DNA of 64,000 nucleotides from Tillandsia leiboldiana (GCA_029204045.2 JAQNDB010000265.1:39542-103541), one strand, 5' to 3'; numbered from the stretch's first letter, positions 43,457-53,327 are shown. Notes: generated by a model from the sequence alone, not told the origin. Program-made: numbers and translations.

Positions 43457-44150
43457 GCTGGCCGAGTTACTAGATGGATAATTATCACTGGCCGAGTTAC
43501 CAGATGGATAATTATCACTGGCCTAGTTACCAGATGGATAATTATCACTGGCCGAGTTACCAGATGAATAATTATCACTGGCCGAATTACCAGATGGATA
43601 ATTATCACTGGCCGAGTTACCAGATGGATAATTATCACTGGCCGAGTTACCAGATGGATAATTATCACTGGCCGAGTTACTAGATGGATAATTATCACTG
43701 GCCGAGTTACCAGATGGATAATTATCACTGGCCGAGTTACCAGATGGATAATTATCACTGGCCTAGTTACCAGATGGATAATTATCACTGGCCGAGTTAC
43801 CAGATGGATAATTATCACTGGCCGAGTTACCAGATGGATAATTATCACTGGCCGAGTTACCAGATGGATAATTATCACTGGCCGAGTTGCCAGATGAATA
43901 ATTATCACTGGCCGAATTACCAGATGGATAATTATCACTGGCCGAGTTACCAGATGGATAATTATCACTGGCCGAGTTACCAGATGGATAATTATCACTG
44001 GCCGAGTTACCAGATGGATAATTATCACTGGCCGAGTTACCAGATGGATAATTATCACTGGCCGAGTTACCAGATGGATAATTATCACTGGCCGAGTTAC
44101 CAGATGGATAATTATCACGGGCCGAGTTACCAGGAGGACAGTTTGCCCTG
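43457..44150 (+). repeat. 30-bp minisatellite in Gypsy C internal region
   Basis: About 23 units of gccgagttaccagatggata plus attatcactg, exactly 30 bases apart with few variants. It shares the gagttaccag core with the 29-bp array, so one probably derives from the other. The in-phase period (30 = 10 codons) creates long repetitive open frames on both strands, which I do not treat as genes. Confidence 0.95.
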
Positions 44151-44189
44151 GCCGAGTTACCAGGAGGATACTTTCCTCTGGCCGAGCTA

Positions 44190-44340
44190 CCAGAGGCGAT
44201 GCCACCCAGTGAGGGGCGATGCCGCCCAGTGAGTGGCGATGCCGCCCAGTGAGAGGCGATGCCGCCCAGTGAGGGGCGATGCCGCCCAGTGAGTGGCGAT
44301 GCCGCCCAATGAGTGGCGATGCCGCCTAGTGAGTGGCGAA
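44190..44340 (+). repeat. 20-bp minisatellite in Gypsy C internal region
   Basis: About seven units of ggcgatgccgcccagtgagt. Confidence 0.92.
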
Positions 44341-44731
44341 GGTTTGGCCTGTTGAGGCGATTTTCACCTCCGGCCGAGTTACCAGGTGGTTATTTTAGTG
44401 AGATTGAGATGATCCGACAGGACGCCGAGATTTGATGGCGTCGAGTTCGTCCTGATGGACTACCGGGAGCGTCTCCAGCCGTGAGTTGCTTGTTGACATA
44501 GTTTCCCGCTTTAAACGAGAGAGACCGAATCCCTGAACGGTAAAGGAGCGAAAACTTCGATAGACTGAGCCTAGAGTCTGTTCTTGTTTGGTTGGGGTTC
44601 TAGCCACCGGTCTATCGGGATTTTTGGATCTTTGCCGCGTCAGTCGGTTCTTCTCGCCTATGAGGGGGGTGTTGCTATGAGTTGAGTCGTTGAGGGTTCT
44701 CCGACATAGCTGTGAGAGTGCTAGGGCATTT
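44341..44731 (+). other. Gypsy C internal spacer, no gene recognised
   Basis: Non-repetitive stretch between the 20-bp array and the protease fragment; it includes a gaggcgattttcacctccgg remnant of the previous array. No conserved motif seen. Confidence 0.6.
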
Positions 44732-44923
44732 GCATTGATGTATGGGCTAGAGATAGGACCTTTAGCTTGTGCTCATGAGGTTCAGATACCTGATCACGTG
44801 TTGCATATAGATGGGAGTTATTGGTCCTGCCCAGTGCAGTTGGGGCCCTGGTTTTTGCCTGTTGATCTTTTGGCCCTTCCTCAGCTCCGGGTTTTCGAGG
44901 TAGTGTTCGGTATAGGGCTGTGG
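44732..44923 (+). pseudogene. pol: Aspartic protease C-terminal fragment of Gypsy C
   Basis: ALMYGLEIGPLACAHEVQIPDHVL, then YWSCPVQLGPWFLPVDLLALPQLRVFEVVFGIGL. This aligns without gaps to the protease of Gypsy B (residues 433-492 of the frame starting at 11800). The catalytic DTGASHSFIG block upstream is absent and the 27-bp array begins just downstream. The surrounding open frame continues into the repeats and has no meaning as a protein. Confidence 0.88.
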
Positions 44924-44950
44924 AGATCTGAGGCCTTGATGCTTGAGTAT

Positions 44951-45213
44951 GCCACACCGTTGATACACGGTGGTGATACCACACCGTTGATACACGGTGG
45001 TGATGCCACACCGTTGATACACGGTGGTGATGCCACGCCGTTGATACACGGCAGTGATGCCACACCGCTGATACACGGTGGTGATGCCACACCGTTGATA
45101 CACGGTGGTGATGCCACGTCGTTGGCGCACGGCAGTGAGGCCACGCCGTTGGTACACGACAGTAATGCCACGCCGTGGGTGCACGGCAGTGATGCCACGT
45201 TGTAGGTACACAA
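44951..45213 (+). repeat. 27-bp minisatellite following the protease fragment of Gypsy C
   Basis: About ten units of gccacaccgttgatacacgg plus tggtgat, more divergent towards the right end. 27 bases is nine codons, so the frame stays open (TPLIHGGDA repeats). The same unit is found reversed in element D. Confidence 0.93.
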
Positions 45214-45914
45214 CGGTGAGAGTCTTTTGGATGTTTCGGGCTTTTGACCGCGAGTTGGGCATCAGCTTTATGATCGCCTTGTGAGCCAGTTTTCAGTCCC
45301 GTTCACCGATGGTTTGGTCCCCGTCAAGGTGTTCTTTATGAGTTGAGGGATCGACTTCGACCCGTGGGTCCGTTGGGGTTATGATAGCATGTTGAGCGAC
45401 CAACTGTGGCACGAGATTGTGTCTCTAGAGGATCCCTTTTGAGGGTAGCCGGCAGTTGTGTTGTCCACTCGAGTGGTTTCGGATCGGGAGGTAACCGAGT
45501 GAAGACCCCAACTTATTGGTTTTCCCTTCCTTATTGGACGAGTCTGCGGGTATGCTTCGGGTCGTCTTGTTGAGGGTGCACCATGTTGTGATTTGGTGCG
45601 TATTACACTTGTGGTTATTTCAGTTTTCCCCCAGCCTTTTAGTGGAGCCCTTGGTTTTTCACGTCTCAGCTCAGTAGTGATGTGTTTTTTTTTCCTCGCC
45701 CGTGATTTACTTGCCCCTTTGAGATCTGTGATTATTGGAGTACGAGGGACGCCCGTTGCAATTTCTGGCTCGAGAGATGAGAGAATTGCACATCGGGTAA
45801 TACCGTACTTGTTGTTGTTGTTGCGGAGTAATCACGAGGAGCGAGTGGGGGAGCTGGAGGCCTACTGTTAGATACCTAGCCGTGGTATTCTTGACTCCTG
45901 ATGGGCTTGATCTA
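45214..45914 (+). other. 3' internal region of Gypsy C, no gene seen
   Basis: Non-repetitive sequence up to the PPT motif. No RT, RNase H, integrase or chromodomain motif was recognised. Confidence 0.65.
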
Positions 45915-45950
45915 GTTTCGAGGACGAAACTTTCTTTTAGTGGGGGAGGA
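45915..45950 (+). promoter_or_regulatory. Pre-PPT hairpin motif and PPT of Gypsy C
   Basis: GTTTCGAGGACGAAAC at 45915-45930, then cttttagtgggggagga up to the LTR start at 45951. Confidence 0.9.
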
Positions 45951-48900
45951 TGTGAGGTCCCGGAATCCCCCGCGTAGGGTTGCTGGTTGTTGGGCAGCTT
46001 TCGGTCGCCGTTGGGGGTGTTGGTGCGCGTGTTGGGGGCCCAGAAATGGATTTGTGACGCAAATTGGGATTTGCTTGCATCACTGGAGGCCTGCATGGGT
46101 TGCGCGCAATTTGGACACAAGTGGTGGACTTCTGGCTTAAATTGAGACCCCGTGGGAAGTTGGAGGACCCGTCGGGTGTTTAGAAGTGATTTCGCGCGAT
46201 TCAGATGTCAAAATTAGACTCCGGGTGAAGTCCGGATAAAAGTTTACCTCTCCGGTCGCCTTCGGGAATTTTTAGAGTTGGAATTGGGCAAATCGGATTT
46301 TAAAAATGGACCCGGCGCGAAAATCGGATCGAGTGGGCATTCGGCAAATTTTCGGGTGAGAATTTGGAGATTTGGACATCGTTTTTGGATTCAGCGTGCG
46401 AAATCGCTAAGAATGGACTATTTATTTGTTGGATTTGGAGCCCGGATGAAGTGCACGTTTTTCGAGGCAAAACGGCACGTTTATCGAGGTATGCGCGTGG
46501 CACGGATCCTGAGGCGAACGCGGCGCGCGGGTCAAGACGCGCGGTTCCAGGCGGCCGCGTGATGGGACGGGCAGCAGTGCGTCAGGGGGGAGGCGCGCCT
46601 CCTGCGCGGGCCACGTGGCGGACCCCCGTTGGCGCCCGAGCGGGCGCAGGGGCGCGCGCCCGTGTCACGGGTGCGTGTCCCGCGCCCGTGTGGCGCGTGA
46701 GCTGCGCGCCCGCGTGGCCTGCTGGGATACGGCCACGTGGCCGCGCGCCGCTTTGCCTGGACCTGGTGCACCAGTGTGGGTGCGGTGGACCGGCCGGTGC
46801 ACCGTGGACCGGTGCACCGTGGATCCCTCTCTCTCCCTTTCTCTTCTTCTTCTCCTTCTTCCTCCCCGCAAGCCACCTCCTTTCCTTCTTCGTTTTCTTC
46901 TCCAACCGAGCGACAGGGAGAGTGAGGGAGGAGGTTGTGGGAGATGGCGTTTCGCGTCGCGGGCCTCGTGGAGCGCGCGAGGCTTCCGTTGGGGGTGTTG
47001 CGGCGACGGCGGCGCAGTCGGGTAGGTCCCGTGTGTTGGTTTTACTATATTTTTGTACAGTTTTGGGGTGATCTTTTAGACTGTAACTGACCCTCTTGCT
47101 CCTTTCTGTGTTTGGCACCGTGCACCGTTTTGCGTGCGGACTCCGGCACCGTGCACCGTTCTGCGTGCGGACTCCGTTTTGCGTGCGGATCCTGGCACCG
47201 TGCACCGTTTTGCATGCGGACTCCGGCAGCGGACATCGTTTTGCGTGCGGACTCCGTTTGGCGTGCGGATTCCGGCACCGTGCTCCGTTTTGCGTGCGGA
47301 CTCCGGCAGCGGACATCGTTTTGCGTTCGGATCGCGTGGAGGCCAATTGCAAGTGTCTACGAGCAATTGGTGGCAAATCGAGGTGGGTGGCCTTATCTCC
47401 AAGTTTTATGGAATGTACATTAATTCTATTGATGTAGGACTATGCATGATAGTTTATTTCCTTGTGTAGCATGCTAGATTGTTGGAATGGCTATCCCTTT
47501 ATTATCTGTTAAAGTAGTTATCTTGGAACTTGACCTAGCACCCCCGTCATATGTTGTATGTGTATCCAGACTAGTAGAAAACCCTCACTTGGGCTAGGGT
47601 TATTTATGCTTAGACATCCACACTGTTCCTTCATCCCTGGACATAGTGTTTTCTCGCCCGGGTAGTGGGCCGAGAGATCGGGACTTGCTTTTAGTGTGGG
47701 ATGCTTTTACACTCTTGCCTGGGAGCAGAGTGGAGTCTGGTAGTTGTACTGGGTTGCTTATCTGTGCCGGGAGCCGTTTGGGTAAACAGTAGTCCCGGGA
47801 GGTCTTGTTTCCCTGTTGTGCCGTCGTGGAGGGAGCCGTTGCGCAGACGGCAGTCCCGGGCCGTCGAGTATCTTCCGGTCCGTCTTGTTGGGAACCGTTG
47901 GGGTTGATGGTGGTCCCAGGTCGTTGAGTGTTGTCCGACCTGTTTTGTTACCCTGAGTTGTGGGTCGTCCCTGGCTGTGGAGTATCTCCAGCCAGTGAGC
48001 CTTGTGCTGCGAGCCGTTGGAGAGGCTAGTGTCTCGTGTTTCGAGTTAGCCGAGCAGCTGAGTCGTCGAGAGTGCTCCGACTGTTGTGCGAGGTATTTGG
48101 GGATCTTGAGCCCTACCGTTCTGAGAGTGAGCGTGGATTTTGACTAGCCTGCATATGCCAATGTTTGATACTCTATGCCGCGCCGTTCTACTCAGTTGGA
48201 GTCGCGTCCTGAGATGCCGCTGTGGATACGATGGTTGGCCTGTTGAGGCAGTTTTCCGCAGTTGAGGCAACGATGGGCCTGTTGAGGCAGTTTTGCGCGA
48301 GGGATGAGTTAGTAGGACAGGACGCCCCACGTAAATCCCGTCCTCATGTGGATGTGTGGTAGTGGGCAGGAGCGTTCCTAGTCGACGGGCGCAGGCTTGA
48401 CTGGACCTTTGAGGTAGTCAGTTCGTTTGGGTCGATTGAGCACCTTGGGTGCGAGTGGTCTCATTTGCTTTCATCTGTTCCACTTTTTGGAGTATCTAGA
48501 TAGAGGCATGGTAGCTGTAGAGTAGCTCCAGCTTTTCTTGTTCAGTTTTCATTGCATTGTTATCTTTGGCCTCTAGTAGACTTGGTGGGCAGACCGTTGG
48601 GCTTGTTGACGGCACCCACTGAGAACTACTGTGGAAAGTAGTTCTCACACCCGTCGTGGTGTCTTTTTCCCCAGGAACTTCTTCTCCTGTTCCTGTTGCT
48701 CCAGTTGCTGATCCTTCTGACCGAGGCGAGGGAGTCGCGAGCTAGTTCCCTACCCGTCGTTGGAGTGTAGCGGTATCCCTTCACAGGAGAGCTTCAGTAG
48801 ATTAGTTTACTCCTTTTTCCTCTGTTGAGAGACCTTTGTTGTGAGGTATAGAGTTGTACTTCATTTTACATTTTGAGAGACTGATGTAGTGAGGATATTT

Positions 48901-49191
48901 TTCTTGTATCGAGGGCTTGTACACTGATGTACTTATTGGAGATATCTCCCTTTTGAGTTCTGTATCAGAGGATTTTGTATATGATAGTATTTGGGGAGAT
49001 GGATATTGTATTATTTTCAGTTGTACAGTGTTTGGACTTCAGTTTTAGTAGTCTACTTTCAGCTCTCTGATATCTGTTTACTGTAGTTGATTCTTTCTGC
49101 AGGTTAGACGCTTCGTCTGTACGGCAGTTTCCGTACAGATGGCGGATCTGTTGGCGAGCCCGGGTGGCAGTTTCCACCCCGGGGCGTGACA
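45951..49191 (+). repeat. 3' LTR of Gypsy C
   Basis: 3241 bp, TGTGAGGTCC...GGGGCGTGACA. It has the U5 double stem-loop at its end and otherwise few differences from the 5' LTR. Confidence 0.95.
47114..47335 (+). repeat. 80-bp tandem repeat in 3' LTR of Gypsy C
   Basis: Units start at 47114, 47194 and 47274: three units against six in the 5' LTR. Confidence 0.93.
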
Positions 49192-49196
49192 CTACT
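49192..49196. repeat. Target-site duplication of Gypsy C, right copy (CTACT)
   Basis: CTACT directly after GGGGCGTGACA, matching 15066-15070. Confidence 0.9.
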
Positions 49197-51127
49197 GCCA
49201 CTAACACAATGGCGACAAATAAAACAAGGAAACAAGACATCCTGGGACCACCGTTCACCCAAACGGCTCTCGCCATAAATAAAAGACCGACTACATCTAC
49301 TAGACTCCACTCTGCTCCCATGCACGAGTGTAACATGCATCCCACACTAAAAGGAATCCCGACCACTCGGCCCACTACCCGGGCGAGGATAACACTATGT
49401 CTAGGAATAGAATACGAAGTGTGGATGTCTAGAGCATAAATAAACCTAGCCCAAGTGAAGGTTTTCTACTAGTTTGGTTACACATGCAATCTAATCCATC
49501 TCATGGCATGTATGTTTCCTATATAATAGAATTAGTAGATAGTCTATTATTTTTGGAGGCGAAGCAACCCACCTGAAACTTGACGAACCGCTGCCCGATT
49601 AGCTAAAATTTGGCGTGAGAAATCCTTACCCTCGCAGGAGTCCGATGCCGCGAAAATCATCCAAATCCGCCTCACGGATTGGGCGCAATCACTAAAGCAA
49701 TGCACGCTGCGCAATCAATTTCTAGAATTTCAGCAAGTGCAACAAGGTTAAATAAAAAGTATGTGCAACCTCAAATGCATCAAAATGAAGTCTCCAACAG
49801 TAAAACAAAGATCTCCTCTTTCATAAAAATATCTTCAAGTCCTCAAAAATCCACCATTAATTTTCCTTAACATTCAAATGAAGCAAAAATCACAATGCTG
49901 TCCAAAAACTGCTAACATAAACTTGCTAGCATTTCCAAGCTTAATTAGGGGCTTTTCCAAAGGGTTTTATCCACCAATCACAAAAGAGAATTTGCTCACC
50001 TTGAAGTTAAGAAGAAGTTCCAACTTGAATTTCTAAAAAAGACTTTATATCCACAAAGTTATCTGCATTCCAAGATGCATTGCTCAAATCAAAACTAAAA
50101 CAGGGACTGTAGTAAACCTTATAACAGCACTTGGAAAGATCATTAAAGTTACTAACCAAACGTGCTTCAAATCCTGCAATAGAGGTACCATTGGATTCCT
50201 TGTCGAGAGTGGATATAAATTAAGCTAAAGAACTCCAAATTTCATGCTCGGATGAAGGAGAAAACCCATAAACACTTTGAACTATCCACCAAGTTCCATC
50301 TGTATATGAGTGCAGCAAGGTTCTCCAAAGATCATGCATAAACCCTAATAAAATCTCAGATCTGGGGAAAATGATACATACCAATATTGTAGACCATCGA
50401 GACCTGGAAATTTCTCCGCAAAATTCATCCAAAAATGCCCATCCTACTGCCCAGAAAGGTCAAAATACTGAGGATTGTTCAGGATTCCAGACTGAAATGA
50501 AGGGTCCCAAAGATGGCCTTAAAACTCTATAAAATCATGAGATCTGAGGGACGAGTGGAATACAAAAATTGTAGCCTTACCTCTTGTGAAAACGTAGAAC
50601 CAAAAATGAGCTCCAAATTCCAAGAAATGAGTTCTGGGGATTTTTCGCACTGAAATGCAACGGGAAGGTCCACCAACAGCAGCAATGGTGGTGCTTGCTT
50701 CTTGGAGAAGATGATGGTGATGAAGCCTCTATAATCCTTCTCTTTGCTGATGAAGATGCAGGGGAGTTGCAGATGAGTAGTCTGTAGAAGTCCCCAAAGT
50801 TGGAAGCTCCAAAAGAGGGAGAAAGAGGAGGTAGAAGAGCTAAAGTAGGAGGAAGAAGAAGAAAGAAGAAAAGAGAGAGGAGGAGAGGGGTACTGTGCGA
50901 GGCACAGTACCGGGCCAGGCCCCGCACTCGGCCCAGCCCACGCGCAGGCGGGGGCACGTGGTGCCCATCTGGGTGTCCCGCCCCTGGGCGGATGGCCCGG
51001 ATGGGGCCACGCCCGACGCGCCACCCGCCATTGGCGTGGTGCCGCGTGTCCCCTGCGCGGGGACGCGTAGTGCGGCGCGGCGCACGTGGATGCGCTCTGC
51101 CCAACGCAGGTGCGTCACGTGGCCTGC

Positions 51128-51703
51128 TGTAACACCCCCGGAATTTGGATTAGTCCTCTATATAAATGATATAATAGGACTAAATCTCTAACCCGGCTAT
51201 AGCATTTTGGATGGTAGCAAGATCCAAGAGGAACATGAGAGTTAAGCGTGCTAGAGCTAGAGTAGTTCTAGGATGGGTGACCCCCTGGGAAGTGGGGCGT
51301 CACAATTGGTATCAGAGCCATTCACCAGCCGGAAATGTGAGATGAGTCTCGGCTGAGCCAGGGTTATATAGCGGGTAGAGCGAGGCTCCCCGGCTAATGA
51401 CCGTTGTGAGTGGAGTGCAGCTCCTCACAAGGTCGGCTAAGGCTAGCGAGACGAGTCTCACATCGCCTGGTGCTTGTGAGTGTGCTTGAGCCTGACGTGG
51501 ACGTCAGGGCTTAAAGGGGGGAAGAATGTAACACCCCCGGAATTTGGATTAGTCCTCTATATAAATGATATAATAGGACTAAATCTCTAACCCGGCTATA
51601 GCATTTTGGATGGTAGCAAGATCCAAGAGGAACATGAGAGTTAAGCGTGCTAGAGCTAGAGTAGTTCTAGGATGGGTGACCCCCTGGGAAGTGGGGCGTC
51701 ACA
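51128..51703 (+). mobile_element. Cassandra-type TRIM 2 (canonical)
   Basis: LTRs 51128-51304 and 51527-51703 (177 bp each, TGTAACACCCCCGG...GGGGCGTCACA), PBS TGGTATCAGAGCC from 51307, PPT aaaggggggaagaa before the second LTR, and target duplication CCTGC on both sides (51123-51127, 51704-51708). The LTRs carry the 5S-like block TTAAGCGTGCT ... GGATGGGTGACC ... CCTGGGAAGT (about 51241-51295). No coding capacity; mobilised by other elements' proteins. Confidence 0.95.
51205..51297 (+). other. 5S-rRNA-like domain within Cassandra 2 LTR
   Basis: The second half (from TTAAGCGTGCT) resembles plant 5S rRNA including its internal control region; the first half is weaker. The same domain lies at about 51604-51696 and three times in Cassandra 1. 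Not annotated as a functional 5S gene because the molecule is fused to LTR sequence and the ends are not those of 5S rRNA. Confidence 0.8.
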
Positions 51704-52114
51704 CCTGCGCCCGCCTCTCTAGAGTCGCCGCATGGAAGCCCGAGCGGCCACTGCGCCTGGTGCACGTGCGCTCCCGTGGACCGACAGTCTGAAAAAGATC
51801 CAATAAGCTCCAAAAATGCCACTTTTTGCTATTTTCGCGCGCTGAGTCCAATACCGACCTCTAAAATTCCAAATAATGCAACCAAATAGCCGTTTCACTC
51901 GTTTTTCCGCGCTGAATCCAAATACGGTATCTGTTTTGCAATAATCCACTTCTATTTTTCGACGAAACTCCCAATTAAGCAATCTTGATCCATTTCTTGC
52001 ACTGAGTCCGTTTCTTGGGTCCGATTTGCGCGCAACCAACACTATCCACAGAAATAGGCCTCCACAAGCTGTCGATCACACTATAGAAGCCCTACAGAGA
52101 TCCGGGTCACCACA

Positions 52115-52150
52115 TCCTCTCCCACTAAAAGAAAGTTTCGTCCTCGAAAC
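52115..52150 (-). promoter_or_regulatory. PPT and pre-PPT hairpin motif of Gypsy F
   Basis: The minus strand has GTTTCGAGGACGAAAC (52135-52150) followed by tttagtgggagagga against the LTR end at 52114. Confidence 0.85.
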
Positions 52151-52278
52151 TAACATTGCTCAGAAGAAGTCTCAAATCAGAAAGGCAAATATCTAACATC
52201 CTCGTCACCAGCTCTCAAAGCGTCACCCTCTTCCCGTGATCATTCCACAACAACATCAACCAACAAGAAAGGTAAAGG
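52151..52278 (-). other. 3' internal region of Gypsy F before Copia G
   Basis: Short non-coding piece collinear with 22970-23100 of element D (gtctcaaa, ccagctc, cccgtgat). Interrupted by Copia G. Confidence 0.7.
52274..52278. repeat. Putative target-site duplication of Copia G, left copy (AAAGG)
   Basis: AAAGG before the LTR against AAAGC after the other LTR (63374-63378): four of five bases agree, so a point mutation must be assumed. Confidence 0.55.
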
Positions 52279-52503
52279 TGTTACGGAATTTGAGTTGGCG
52301 TAGTTTCGTGAAAGTCTCAAGTCTTGAAGATTGAAGGTGAAGAAAGTTGGATCATTTAACTCAATCTCAAGAAAGAAGAATTCAAAAGGATCAGGTATGT
52401 TTAACCTAAGATTTTGTGTGATCCGAATACTTCTTGTAGTGTAGAAACACTTGGAAGAATCTTTCAATTCATAAAAATCAAAAACTGGACTTGGGACATG
52501 TTC

Positions 52504-52792
52504 AGGATCCAGATCAGGTTGTTCGATCCGGATCCCGAAAGTGGTTTGTTCATACACCAGTTCAATCCGGATCGTAGCCTCTCTTGATCCGGATCCCGAA
52601 CACTGAGTTTACCATCTTCCTTGAACGATCCGGATCAGGCTTCGCAATCCGGATCCCGAACGTTGATGTTTGGTGAACTGTATGAACGATCCGGATCAAG
52701 CACTTCGATCCGGATCCCGAACCTTCGTTTTTCTGGAATTACCTGACTCGTTACGACGATCCGGATCACAGCTAATCCGATCCGGATCGCCG
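52504..52792 (+). promoter_or_regulatory. Paired GATCCGGATC palindrome array, U3 of Copia G
   Basis: Five pairs of the palindrome GATCCGGATC (some with one change), with pairs about 60 bases apart. The second member of most pairs is extended to GATCCGGATCCCGAA. The array ends about 60 bases before the TATA box. Repeated palindromes in LTR regulatory regions are, to my knowledge, reported for other Sireviruses, with different sequences. Confidence 0.7.
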
Positions 52793-52854
52793 TCCGTAAA
52801 ATTTTCAGAAATGTTAGGTTTTTGATTCTTATCTCCTTCCTAGGGTTTCTAACC

Positions 52855-52862
52855 TATAAATA
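52855..52862 (+). promoter_or_regulatory. TATA-like box in 5' LTR of Copia G
   Basis: TATAAATA in cctataaatagaccctatg. Conserved in all Copia LTRs of the window (3' LTR copy 62603-62610). Confidence 0.7.
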
Positions 52863-53150
52863 GACCCTATGATTCATTTCCTAGGGTAAGCCGATAAAAA
52901 GGAAAATAGCCGTCATTTTCATATATCATCTTTTACGGCTCTAGATCCACATATAGAGAAGAAAGGAAATCATTAGAGAACACTCTATGTTTCTTCATCT
53001 ATATTGATTAGTTTGATTCTAGGTTTTCATACTCACATCTTGAGTTGAATCAAACTAATGAATACTTAGATGGTATTTCCGATCTATCTTTGATCTAAGT
53101 ATTCGGCGGATCATCACCACCCAAAAACAACGATTTACCCCAAAAATCAG

Positions 53151-53327
53151 CGCGTGGATTCGCGTGTCCTTGTGGATTCAAGGTTCAACCGCTCTCGTGG
53201 ATTCGGAGCGAGGCACGTTCGTGGATTCGAAGGGTGCTATTGGGTGAAGACCGTGGATTCGGTCGGACGTCGTGGATTCGACGTTGGACGCCGTGGATTC
53301 GGCGTTGGGCGCAGATCGTGGATTCGA
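53151..53327 (+). repeat. GTGGATTC hairpin array in the leader of Copia G
   Basis: Eight GTGGATTC octamers at 53154, 53172, 53197, 53221, 53253, 53272, 53293 and 53318. Flanking arms: CGC/GCG, CCTT/AAGG, CGCTC-t-C/GGAGCG (one bulge), TTC/GAA, GACC/GGTC, ACGTC/GACGT, ACGCC/GGCGT, TC/GA. It lies about 300-470 bases downstream of the TATA box, so it should be in the 5' leader of the genomic RNA. A frame running through it (repeated VDS and GRRG) is not taken as a gene. Confidence 0.75.

Larger units (their letters stand above)
15071..49191 (+). mobile_element. Gypsy element C (non-autonomous, host of nested elements D, E and Cassandra)
   Basis: LTRs at 15071-18558 and 45951-49191 enclose a PBS, a gag-start remnant, element D (18891-42967), tandem repeats, a protease fragment and a PPT. 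CTACT flanks both ends. After subtracting D it is about 10 kb. No RT, RNase H or integrase is visible, so it must have relied on another element's proteins. Confidence 0.95.
49197..52114 (-). repeat. Truncated LTR of Gypsy F (contains Cassandra 2)
   Basis: The right end (gatccgggtcaccaca, then the PPT) matches the LTR of D. The left part (agactccactctgctcccat, gcccactacccgggcgag) matches the LTRs of C and D in reverse. The outer part with the U5 end and PBS is absent; the sequence begins mid-LTR at the C insertion. AT-rich 49450-50560 and a GC/CpG-rich tail follow. A purine-rich tract lies near 50815-50890. No gene was seen in this region. Confidence 0.75.

Noticed and set aside
43457..44150. 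CRISPR-like regular 30-bp repeats
   Set aside because: Units are directly adjacent without unique spacers, there are no cas genes, and the DNA is from a plant. It is a minisatellite.
43438..44232. Repetitive open frames of about 180-255 codons with 10-residue repeats
   Set aside because: A 30-bp repeat is a multiple of three and lacks stops in several frames on both strands. There is no conserved protein and it lies in a retrotransposon internal region.
44690..45205. A 171-codon frame as an intact gene
   Set aside because: It is a protease C-terminal fragment without its active site, run into a 27-bp repeat that stays open by chance of length.
51241..51297. 5S rRNA gene
   Set aside because: The 5S-like segment is embedded in the 177-bp LTR of a Cassandra TRIM with PBS, PPT and target-site duplications; its 5' half and ends are not those of a functional 5S gene.
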